From contig JAKSLA010000013.1 of NCBI GenBank assembly GCA_024401455.1, positions 1 to 64,000 on the forward strand: a stretch of DNA of 64,000 nucleotides, given 5' to 3'. How positions within the stretch are numbered: the stretch's first letter is position 1; the number at the start of each line of letters is the position of its first letter. The position numbers and the translations under genes are program-made. The notes beneath the pieces are model-generated. The model made no database searches and was not told the DNA's origin. It worked only from the letters and a program-made list of their open reading frames with translations. Below, in pieces: positions 27,259 to 35,071 of the stretch. This DNA comes from Paludibacteraceae bacterium. Its GTDB lineage: Bacteria; Bacteroidota; Bacteroidia; Bacteroidales; Paludibacteraceae.

Positions 27259-27289
27259 TTTGGATTTTAAAATTTCTTTACTACCTTTG
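27259..27289 (+). promoter_or_regulatory. Promoter of the GH16 gene
   Basis: TTTG (27259-27262), 19 bases, TACCTTTG (27282-27289): an exact Bacteroidota consensus. The predicted start is near 27293-27296, about 150 nt before the GH16 ATG. Confidence 0.75.
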
Positions 27290-27294
27290 CAATG

Positions 27295-27364
27295 AGGTTC
27301 AAATCTAAAGTTAGGCTCAGAGAAAATCATGCCCTGAATAGCTTGAGATTTAGAACCTTTTTTT
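27295..27364 (+). promoter_or_regulatory. Leader hairpin/attenuator or small RNA before GH16
   Basis: AGGTTC-AAATCT (27295-27306) pairs with AGATTT-A-GAACCT (27346-27358), a 12-bp stem with one bulged A, followed directly by seven T residues. Weaker inner pairing (TCAG/CTGA) makes one long imperfect hairpin. It starts at the predicted transcription start of the promoter just upstream and lies wholly within the GH16 leader. Transcripts would either stop after about 70 nt, giving a small RNA, or read through to the glycanase. I could not match it to a known riboswitch. Confidence 0.6.
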
Positions 27365-27442
27365 ATGTATATCAGTTTACCTACTCATCCCATTTAATCA
27401 TACTTCAGCATCTTTTGGGAAAATAATAGAAAATCAAAATTT

Positions 27443-29059
27443 ATGAAACACGCGTTTACTAAATTCCTTACACCAACGCTCCTATCATTGGCAACCGCTT
27501 CATTTGCCCAAGACACACTTGTCATCGATGACTTTGAAAATGGATTGAAGAAATGGAGCGGCATCGAAAATGTCAGTTTTCAAATTGTTGACAACCCATC
27601 TCCTGATGCTGTGAATAACAGCAGCAAGGTATTGAAATGCACACGAAAATCGGGTACAAAAAACTGGGCTGGCGTCATCCTTCGAGACGCCCTCACGGCC
27701 AATATAAATGCCGATGAATCGGGCTATTCTTACGCAACTGTCAAATTCAAGAAAGAATCGCGCGGCAATGTCTCCTTCAAATTGGAATCAGGCCCTGGCA
27801 ACGAAACTTTTGAATCGACCGTAGCCTATCCCGGCACAAATGATTGGACCACCGTCACGTTCGACCTGAAGAGCGCACTCTACGGCTCTTATGCCGACTT
27901 CTTCGTCATGGTGGACCGTGCCGAGAGCCTCAACTCAGACATCACCATCTATATCGACGACATCACTCTCCTCAAAACGAAGAAGTTGGAGGAGGTGAAC
28001 GTCGATCCTAAAGCACAGAAAGGCACAGGGGAAAAGGATGGCTACCACCTTGTTTGGCAAGACCTTTTCGACAACAACATGCTCGACAATGAGGCGTGGA
28101 ACGTGGAAGTGCGCAACGACGGAGGCGGAAACAACGAACTGCAATACTACATCAAGGAGAATGTCAGCGTAGGCAATGATGGCCAAGGTAATGGTTGTCT
28201 TATCATCACAGCCAAAAGACAAAACTACGGCAACAAAAACTTCACATCGGGCCGACTCACAACTCAAAACAAAGTGAGGTTCTGCCATGGCAAATTAGAA
28301 GCCAGCATCCGCCTTCCTAAAACGGCCAATGGCCTTTGGCCCGCTTTCTGGCTCTTGGGTAACGACATACAAAGCAACAACTGGCCCAACTGCGGTGAAA
28401 TCGACGTTATAGAGTTTGGGCATTCCGACGCCTTCAACAAAGGTACGCAAGACCGCTACTTCAATGGTGCTTGCCACTGGGGACCAAAGAACGGAGATGC
28501 GCACCCCAACTACTCAAAGTCAAACACTTGGAATTATTCACTTCAAGATGGTGAATTCCACCTCTATACGATGTATTGGGACGAACAGAAAATCGCAATG
28601 TATGTGGATCAAGACCGCTTCCCTGACGTAAGCCCGTACTACGAATTGAACATTTCAGACAAGAGCAATTACAACAGTGCCGGCAACTTCTTCCATCACG
28701 AGTTTTTCATTCTATTCAACCTTGCTGTCGGCGGTGATTTCTCGCACATTTATGATGCGAACGGCATTACGGCCCTCGCCCAAGGAGAGGCAAAGATGTA
28801 TGTGAACTATGTGAAGATATATCAAAAGGGCATCAGCGAAGAAACCTATAACGGACCCGCTTTGCAAGAAACAGAGACCACTGTGGAATCAATCGTAAAT
28901 TGTTCCGACAAGTTCGGAAAATCCGGACGAATTTTCAATGCATCAGGTATCCACATAGCCAACTATGCCGACAATGATGTGAACGAACTACCATTGCCCC
29001 AAGGCATCTACATCATAGCGCCGGACAATGGAAAAGCTTGGAAATTGAAAATCCCGTGA
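27443..29059 (+). CDS. Secreted GH16 beta-glucanase with N-terminal carbohydrate-binding-like domain
   Basis: 538 residues. A signal peptide ends near residue 22. Residues about 24-175 form a jelly-roll carbohydrate-binding-like module (VIDDFENGLKKW ... IYIDDITLL). The GH16 domain (about 195-460) has the catalytic motif GEIDVIE with Glu319, Asp321 and Glu324. This motif fits laminarinase (beta-1,3-glucanase) or mixed-linkage glucanase activity. The C-terminal 75 residues resemble a sorting tail in degenerate form (GIYIIAPDNGKAWKLKIP). The long leader contains a terminator-like hairpin, so expression may be attenuated. A strong terminator follows. Confidence 0.85.
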   Translation: MKHAFTKFLTPTLLSLATASFAQDTLVIDDFENGLKKWSGIENVSFQIVDNPSPDAVNNSSKVLKCTRKSGTKNWAGVILRDALTANINADESGYSYATVKFKKESRGNVSFKLESGPGNETFESTVAYPGTNDWTTVTFDLKSALYGSYADFFVMVDRAESLNSDITIYIDDITLLKTKKLEEVNVDPKAQKGTGEKDGYHLVWQDLFDNNMLDNEAWNVEVRNDGGGNNELQYYIKENVSVGNDGQGNGCLIITAKRQNYGNKNFTSGRLTTQNKVRFCHGKLEASIRLPKTANGLWPAFWLLGNDIQSNNWPNCGEIDVIEFGHSDAFNKGTQDRYFNGACHWGPKNGDAHPNYSKSNTWNYSLQDGEFHLYTMYWDEQKIAMYVDQDRFPDVSPYYELNISDKSNYNSAGNFFHHEFFILFNLAVGGDFSHIYDANGITALAQGEAKMYVNYVKIYQKGISEETYNGPALQETETTVESIVNCSDKFGKSGRIFNASGIHIANYADNDVNELPLPQGIYIIAPDNGKAWKLKIP

Positions 29060-29118
29060 TACGGCCCTTATAGGCGTATCATATACGCAATGCAAGGGTT
29101 CAATACATTCCTCAACAA

Positions 29119-29160
29119 AAAGGCGACAAAACGGTTTTAAAGCCGTTTCATCGCCTTTTT
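29119..29160 (+). terminator. Terminator after the GH16 gene
   Basis: AAGGCGA-CA-AAACGG pairs with CCGTTT-CA-TCGCCTT around an 8-nt loop and runs into TTTTT. It may also serve the convergent M42 gene. Confidence 0.85.
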
Positions 29161-29245
29161 TGGTATTGAGACTCCCCATGGGAACGTCTCTACCAGTGGA
29201 AACCCCACCAAATTCTTAATTCTTAACTCTTAATTAAAAAGGTCT

Positions 29246-30328
29246 CTACGCAGGAATAAAATTAAACACCTTGTCGGCATCTATTTTTTTAATGGTCTCT
29301 ACCAACAAAGCGATGATTTCATCGACATCTCGCAAGTCGCAAACCTCGACAGGCGTATGCATATATCGGTTTGGAATACTCAAGAGAGCCGTAGCCACGC
29401 CATTTTGAGCCAACTGAATCTTGCAAGTGTCCGTTCCGCCCGTAGCACTTCCATTGGCTACGTTCTGAATCTTGATATCTTTCTCAGCAGCCACATCTTG
29501 CAAAAGCCTAACCAAAAGAACATTGTTATCAGCACTATGACGAATGACGGCACCACCGCCCAAATTCATCTCGCCATACTTCTTCTTTTCTATGCCAGGA
29601 ACGTCAGTAGCAAAACCCACATCCAAACAAAAACCAACTTGAGGATTGATGCTATATGAACTAGTTACCGCACCGCGGCAACCCACCTCTTCTTGCGAAG
29701 AAGCCACACCATAGACGCCCACTTTGATGCCCTCCGTTGAAAGAACACGAAGCACCTCAGCCACGATGAAAGCGCCGATTTTATCGTCTAACGCTTTGGA
29801 CATGATGCGATTTTCACCCATGAAAAGGCAGTTATCCTTCACTGCAATCGGATCACCTATCGAAACCAATGCTTCCGCCTCTTCCCTCGTCTCCACACCG
29901 ATATCTACCCAAAGATCATCCAATTCAACCGCCTTTTGGCGATCGCTGGCACTCTGCAAATGAATCGGCTTTTTGCCAATGACACCCGGAACACGACCCT
30001 TGCGAGTAAGGATCATCACCTCCGTACCAGGAACCGTCAACGCATCAATACCACCCAACTTACGGAAATAAATCAGACCCTCCTTGCTGATATACATCAC
30101 TTGAAGACCGATTTCATCGAGGTGACCGCAAAGCATAATCTTAAAATCCGCATCGGGATTTATCACACCCACAGTATTACAAAGAACATCCGTTTTCGCT
30201 GGAACAAACTGAGACACATACTCTCGCCAAACAACGGCTGCCTCCATCTCATAACCCGAAGGCGAATAGGTTGACAAGAATCTTTTTAGAAAATCTAAAT
30301 TCTTATCGTTTAAATACTTGTATTTCAT
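29246..30328 (-). CDS. M42-family metallo-aminopeptidase
   Basis: 360 residues, typical for M42 (tetrahedral TET-like aminopeptidase, also annotated as glucanase/FrvX). Metal and catalytic residues are visible: CGHLDEIG, MSKALDDKIG, SSQEEVGCRGA, LDVGFATD and YMHTPVE. It probably cleaves N-terminal residues from peptides in the cytosol as a large oligomer. It stands alone between the GH16 gene (convergent) and the VIT/VWA gene on the same strand, separated from the latter by 131 bp of palindromic repeat sequence. Confidence 0.85.
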   Translation of the reverse strand: MKYKYLNDKNLDFLKRFLSTYSPSGYEMEAAVVWREYVSQFVPAKTDVLCNTVGVINPDADFKIMLCGHLDEIGLQVMYISKEGLIYFRKLGGIDALTVPGTEVMILTRKGRVPGVIGKKPIHLQSASDRQKAVELDDLWVDIGVETREEAEALVSIGDPIAVKDNCLFMGENRIMSKALDDKIGAFIVAEVLRVLSTEGIKVGVYGVASSQEEVGCRGAVTSSYSINPQVGFCLDVGFATDVPGIEKKKYGEMNLGGGAVIRHSADNNVLLVRLLQDVAAEKDIKIQNVANGSATGGTDTCKIQLAQNGVATALLSIPNRYMHTPVEVCDLRDVDEIIALLVETIKKIDADKVFNFIPA

Positions 30329-30370
30329 ATCTGCCTATATTTATCATTAAAAAATTAAATTTTTGATTAC

Positions 30371-30420
30371 AAATAGGGTTTACACCCTATTCTATAAAAT
30401 GCCGTCCTTTCAGGACTAAA
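30371..30420. repeat. Palindromic intergenic repeat of the GGGTTTACACCC type
   Basis: ATAGGGT-TTAC-ACCCTAT is followed by GTCC-TTTCA-GGAC. Similar GGGTTTACACCC plus TTTCAGGAC units are widespread intergenic palindromes in Bacteroidales genomes, as far as I know. It lies between two same-strand genes. Confidence 0.5.
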
Positions 30421-30459
30421 TAATATCGGAACAAAAAATTCTTAATTTTTAATTCTTAA

Positions 30460-33432
30460 TTAAAAATTCACCGTGCCCACCGTATAAACCTCTTTTGTCT
30501 TACCCAACTGGATGGTCAAGACTTGTTTTTCCTGGTTAGGCATTCCAAAGTGAGTATAAATGGTCGCCTGTACTACAACTGGTTGCAATTGTTTTTGATT
30601 TCTCGTTCCGTAATAGTCGGCTTGTATTTTGTATTCACCCTTAATGGCCTTTTTCAAACAGAACTCTTCTGGTCCGTAACCTTGAGTAATATCATCTGAA
30701 TTTCTACCTCCGATGGCTGTTTCCTTATGTTGATAATAACATTTCTCACCGTTCGGATCGGTCACCCAAAGATCTATGTCACAATCATTTGTATTCCAAG
30801 TAAGGATGATTCTAATATCAACAGGACAGTTACCCAACAATCGCTTATCGTAGGCAGACGTATCTATCTTGCCTGGGTTCAACTCAATCAACGCATTCAA
30901 TTCATTGATAGCAATTTGCTGAATATTTCTAAATCGCGGATCCCATTGGGAGGAACTGACCTTATAGAGCAAATCGGCCGCTTTCTGATATTGACCTAAC
31001 TCACTATAAACCATTGCCAAGTCACGATAAGACTGAGGCTCTTCTCCACGCATTTTGACTACCCGCTCGTAAACAGAAGCAGCCAAACCGTACTCCTTAA
31101 ACTCTACCAACTTGTTGGCACAAGAACGAGCCACCTCCGCATCTTCCAATTTCAACTCCGCCAAATTAGATAGAATACGAATAGCCTCCTCCGTCAGTTT
31201 TTCACGATGGAAGTACTCAGCCACATCCAAATAGAAGGATGGCGAAAGTGAATACTCTTTCTTTAGTTCCAAATAGTATTCATACATTTTTTCGTTCGGA
31301 ACGGACTTCAATTTAGAAAGATAAGGAACATCGGGCGTCCAATATTGAACTTCTATAGACGATACATCATTCGAAATAGCAGGTTCATTTAGACCTGTTA
31401 AGGATGATACCCCCCTTATTCTTATAGTCGGAGCAGCACCTGGCTGACCACTCGATGATGCTTGAACACCTGATCCACCACCTACAAGACTCAATGCGGC
31501 TGTTCTAGCCGATTGTCGTCGCCTTCCATAACCAACTTCTACCGCTTCTTCCACTGCGGGCGACTCAACAGACATATTTTCCGTCCTTTCGTCAACTACT
31601 ACCGCCAGATCCTCTTCAACCTCCATCATAAATGCCACTTCAGATTTCGTTACTTTCTTAGGTTTTGCATTGGGATCAAAATCTGTTTTCCACCACTTCA
31701 AGAACTCGCCTCTCGCAGTCACGACATCCTTCATGTGAAGCGTATCATTAAGTACCTTTTTCGGCTTATTGGCCATGAGCCTTAAATATTCATCCTTCAA
31801 CTCGTCAGGAGGAGTAATCTCATAGCGCACATAATCGCGAACAGTCTCCAAAACAATAAGCGAAGTATTGCGGGTGACAATACCAAATTCTTTCGATAAA
31901 TCGATGATTTCTTGCTTATTCTTCTCAGCTTCTAAATCTAAATCAGCCAATTTGCGTTGTGCCCACAAGCGCTTCACATTATTGGCAGAAATAGGATTAA
32001 TGGCGGATATATGGCACGTTACGCTGTCGGTCACTCGATTGCCATAACCAAAATAGAGGGTGATATCAGCCTCCTTCGACTTCATTATTCCCGAAGAACT
32101 GAACGACTCATTGACACGAGTAGGAACAGATGGATAAACTTCTGATATCTGGCTACCGTCATATTTAGCCTTGATGAAGCGATACTCCACATTGGTCAAA
32201 ACTTTCAAAGCCTCGTCGGCATTCAAATTACAAAGATTGATGTAGGAGCCGCCATTTTTCAAGGCCAACATCTTGAGATAGAGATGGTCGGCCACAGGAT
32301 TAGAATTGATAGTTATAACCGTGGCTTTTGACGATGAAATGGCGTCTTTTCCAATATTGCCCAATCCGTCGGAGAAGAAAAGAACTTCATCGCTGCCAAA
32401 CTTTGAAAGATCAAGGCAACCCATCTGTGTACCACCATCAAAATTAGGCTTATTAGGATTGATAATCTTCTTTACATCAGATACTTGACATAAAGTATCC
32501 AGATGCTGTTTATAGCTGAACGTCACCAAACGAATTTTAGAAAGTCCCAAATAGTTGGCATAGCGCTCTAAAAGTTCAAAATCTTTGTTCAAATTTCTGT
32601 TATCCGACGATGAAGAAACATCATAAACAACGGTCAGCCCTTTTGCCTTTTCCCTTGCCATAGACTCCTTAGGTTTTACCGATGAATAGAGGTAAAAATA
32701 GGTGTTAATACCTGCATTCTCCGTATAGATGTTCGGAAATTCAGTATTAGGTATTTCAAAGAAAAGACCTTTCTTCAAAGTGATGTTCTTACGACTCAAA
32801 TGAGAAGTATAACCTTTATCCTTAGGATTAAAATAGACATCGTCCATAGAACCTTTCGAAACAACAGGTTTGTCTTGCTCATTTCGGACATTGATTTCAA
32901 GCGTAAAATTGTTAATGTGCTGATTCGAATTGATTGGCAAACGGTAGAAGCGTTTACCGCCAGAAGTAGATAACTCCTGCTCGCAAGCCACAACTATATG
33001 GCGCGTATTTTGGGGTTGAAAAGGATAAATACGGGTTCGGAAATTGTTTCCAGCCGTCATTTCGAGCAAGCCCGGATCAACATTTTCACGCACCTTGCTT
33101 TCAAAAACCGTACGTCCCTTCTCCTTCTCCACTACTACGCCTTCGCGAAGCTTTCCATCAATGTCGAGCGCATAGCGAGAGACTGTCTGCCCTTCGGCCA
33201 ACGGAAATTCAAACTCTCCCTCCAATATTCTGTTACTCGAATTGTAAAAAGTCATGTCGAATGTAGTAGTTGCCACATTTCCAACTACTTCTACATTGAT
33301 TTTAAGATCATGAAGTTCAATACTTCCCTTGTTCGCTTTATTCTCCACGGTAGGAAGGCCTAATTGCGCCATCGCACCTATAGAAAAGGTCGCCCAAACT
33401 GAAAATAGCAAACTTAATTTTTTACCCACCAT
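30460..33432 (-). CDS. VIT/VWA/TPR/DUF2135 protein with an embedded SusC-plug-like segment
   Basis: 990 residues, exported (signal ends at AMAQ, about residue 22). In order: a VIT domain (about 28-150: ELHDLKINVEVVGN, GKLREGVVVEKEKGR), a von Willebrand A domain (about 260-410, MIDAS-like VYDVSSSSD), a linker, TPR-like helices (about 730-850) and a C-terminal DUF2135 beta-sandwich (about 875-980: DIDLWVTDPNGEKCYY). Residues about 626-690 (EAVEVGYGRRRQ, then GAAPTIRIRGVSSLTGLNEP) match the start of the TonB plug of SusC/RagA receptors. Such proteins are envelope components of unknown role, perhaps adhesive. Nothing else in the operon informs function. Confidence 0.75.
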   Translation of the reverse strand: MVGKKLSLLFSVWATFSIGAMAQLGLPTVENKANKGSIELHDLKINVEVVGNVATTTFDMTFYNSSNRILEGEFEFPLAEGQTVSRYALDIDGKLREGVVVEKEKGRTVFESKVRENVDPGLLEMTAGNNFRTRIYPFQPQNTRHIVVACEQELSTSGGKRFYRLPINSNQHINNFTLEINVRNEQDKPVVSKGSMDDVYFNPKDKGYTSHLSRKNITLKKGLFFEIPNTEFPNIYTENAGINTYFYLYSSVKPKESMAREKAKGLTVVYDVSSSSDNRNLNKDFELLERYANYLGLSKIRLVTFSYKQHLDTLCQVSDVKKIINPNKPNFDGGTQMGCLDLSKFGSDEVLFFSDGLGNIGKDAISSSKATVITINSNPVADHLYLKMLALKNGGSYINLCNLNADEALKVLTNVEYRFIKAKYDGSQISEVYPSVPTRVNESFSSSGIMKSKEADITLYFGYGNRVTDSVTCHISAINPISANNVKRLWAQRKLADLDLEAEKNKQEIIDLSKEFGIVTRNTSLIVLETVRDYVRYEITPPDELKDEYLRLMANKPKKVLNDTLHMKDVVTARGEFLKWWKTDFDPNAKPKKVTKSEVAFMMEVEEDLAVVVDERTENMSVESPAVEEAVEVGYGRRRQSARTAALSLVGGGSGVQASSSGQPGAAPTIRIRGVSSLTGLNEPAISNDVSSIEVQYWTPDVPYLSKLKSVPNEKMYEYYLELKKEYSLSPSFYLDVAEYFHREKLTEEAIRILSNLAELKLEDAEVARSCANKLVEFKEYGLAASVYERVVKMRGEEPQSYRDLAMVYSELGQYQKAADLLYKVSSSQWDPRFRNIQQIAINELNALIELNPGKIDTSAYDKRLLGNCPVDIRIILTWNTNDCDIDLWVTDPNGEKCYYQHKETAIGGRNSDDITQGYGPEEFCLKKAIKGEYKIQADYYGTRNQKQLQPVVVQATIYTHFGMPNQEKQVLTIQLGKTKEVYTVGTVNF

Positions 33433-33467
33433 ATGATTAATTATTTAGGAATAAACTCTATGAGATT

Positions 33468-33475
33468 CAAAATTA
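33468..33475 (-). promoter_or_regulatory. Putative -7 box of the VIT/VWA gene
   Basis: TAATTTTG on the minus strand fits TAnnTTTG, 35 bases before the start codon. No matching -33 TTTG. Confidence 0.4.
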
Positions 33476-33608
33476 ACAAACGAATATAAGTATTTAAACA
33501 ATTTGAAAATGTTAAAAAACAAAAATAAGTAGGGATACCAATTGGAAAATGAAAGAAATGCGTGAAAGAAATAGGGATGGACATCTTTTTTATTTCAGAA
33601 TAATTGAT

Positions 33609-33616
33609 TAGATTTG
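33609..33616 (+). promoter_or_regulatory. Putative -7 box of the nuclease-like gene
   Basis: TAGATTTG fits TAnnTTTG, 40 bases before the ATG at 33657. The -33 region is only T-rich. Confidence 0.35.
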
Positions 33617-33639
33617 TTTAAAGGGGTCAGAAGATCCCT

Positions 33640-33648
33640 AAAAGGAGG
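33640..33648 (+). promoter_or_regulatory. Strong Shine-Dalgarno site
   Basis: AAAAGGAGGG lies 8 bases before the ATG at 33657. Such a strong site is unusual in Bacteroidota, most of whose genes in this window lack one, and it fixes the start. Confidence 0.6.
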
Positions 33649-33656
33649 GTCGAATT

Positions 33657-34538
33657 ATGAATACGGAGACGAATTATAATCAAGAGAAAAAGGATAAAAG
33701 AGAGTGGGCAGTGATGCACATTTTCCGCTCTTCCTATCCTGTGTTCCCGATTGGCGAATTGAAAAAATCAGAACGTCCTGATTTTCTGTTAAATACAAAA
33801 AAAGGACAGATCGGAATAGAACTGACTGAACTGAAATATGAACGCCAAGACAAGAAGTTCAACTTTCGAGCCCACGAGGATTTTTTGAGCGAAATTATGG
33901 AGGGCGCCCAAGCCATTTTTGAGGAAAATTGCGACCAAAAACTGGTGGTGGATGTGCATTTTGCCAATGAACTCGGCCCTATTCTTTCCGCCCCCTACTT
34001 TCCTGAAAAAGACGAAACTTTGATGAAACAAGGCTTGATGGAAGCCATCGTCAAAATCGTCAAAGAGAATATGCCTGAATCAACGGGTGTGAAATACAAA
34101 GTGGACCGCACATCGAAATATGGAGACTTGAACCTCCCTTCCAAAATCCAATCGATCTACATTCTCAATGTGACAGGACGATTTGAAGAAGGATTGTGGT
34201 ATGCAGGCATTTCGACTATGGTAAAACCCCTTTCCATCGAAAGTATTTCGCAAAGATTGAGGGCAAAAGACCTAAAACTTCCCTTCTACAACCGAAACAG
34301 TGTCGAAAATTGGCTGGTGATTATCCAAAACAGCTTCTTGATGTCAGATTCCTACGATCCGGTACAAGCACTAAAGGCATTGAAACACTGCTATAGCAGC
34401 CATTTTGACCGCGTATTCGTCTTCGAACGCAGTGAAGGAGGTGTTACTCAACTCAGGGTAAAAAAACGCGAAAAACGGGGCGAAAATAAACTTATAGAAG
34501 ATAAGAAGAGTATCATTCGAAAACTCAAAAAACAATAA
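33657..34538 (+). CDS. Hypothetical protein, possible PD-(D/E)XK nuclease fold
   Basis: 293 residues, cytosolic, no family recognised. Near residues 37-58 the pattern ERPDFLL ... IGIELTEL resembles the D...(E)xT core of restriction-endonuclease-like folds, preceded by a possible helix Glu. The C-terminal part is rich in charge and ends in a Lys/Arg-rich tail (KKREKRGENK, RKLKKQ) that could bind nucleic acid. The gene stands alone in AT-rich flanks, with a strong ribosome-binding site unlike its neighbours. These traits would fit an acquired nuclease or defence gene, but this is inference only. Confidence 0.6.
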   Translation: MNTETNYNQEKKDKREWAVMHIFRSSYPVFPIGELKKSERPDFLLNTKKGQIGIELTELKYERQDKKFNFRAHEDFLSEIMEGAQAIFEENCDQKLVVDVHFANELGPILSAPYFPEKDETLMKQGLMEAIVKIVKENMPESTGVKYKVDRTSKYGDLNLPSKIQSIYILNVTGRFEEGLWYAGISTMVKPLSIESISQRLRAKDLKLPFYNRNSVENWLVIIQNSFLMSDSYDPVQALKALKHCYSSHFDRVFVFERSEGGVTQLRVKKREKRGENKLIEDKKSIIRKLKKQ

Positions 34539-35034
34539 AACCAAGTATAGAATTATGCAATGAGAGTTTTATGATAAAGAAATTTATTTTACTATATTTT
34601 TATTGGTTATTTTTATATTTTTCAATATATACATAAATAATAAATCAATAGTAAAAGAATTTAAAATAAGAAAATTTCACTTTTATATAAAATTCCCGAT
34701 TTTTTAGATGAAATGGGCATTTTTTATCTATTTTGCGATTTTTTGCGAACAGAAATTTCAAGCCTAAAAGCTAAATTAAATACTTAATATTCAATAGTTT
34801 ATAAAATATTTCAAACGAATTTAAGTCCTAATAAACAAGCTGAGATTTTCATATTCCATCAACGGCACAGAACGAATATCAAATAAGCGATTCTCACAGG
34901 GTTAACAATTCGATGAAAAAGAGAAAATAGGATTTGTTGTAAAGCAGAACGAGAAGAATGCAAATTGTTCAAAACTTAGTGAGGAGAAATTCACTGCCTT
35001 GAAAAAAGGCAAGCATTAATTCAAGCGAAATAAT
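34539..35034. other. AT-rich gene-free stretch before uvrC
   Basis: About 500 bases with no supported gene on either strand. The first 250 are extremely AT-rich. A small hairpin (GCCTTGAAAAAAGGC, 34997-35011) lies near the end. I find no DnaA box and no RNA gene. Confidence 0.5.
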
Positions 35035-35042
35035 TAAATTTG
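35035..35042 (+). promoter_or_regulatory. Putative -7 box of uvrC
   Basis: TAAATTTG fits TAnnTTTG, 29 bases before the ATG at 35072. No -33 TTTG at the right distance. Confidence 0.4.
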
Positions 35043-35071
35043 CAGTTTGAGTTAGTGTCACTGAAAATTTT

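Noticed and set aside
34539..35034. AT-rich region as replication origin
   Set aside because: No DnaA-box-like sequence was found, unlike 46262-47197.
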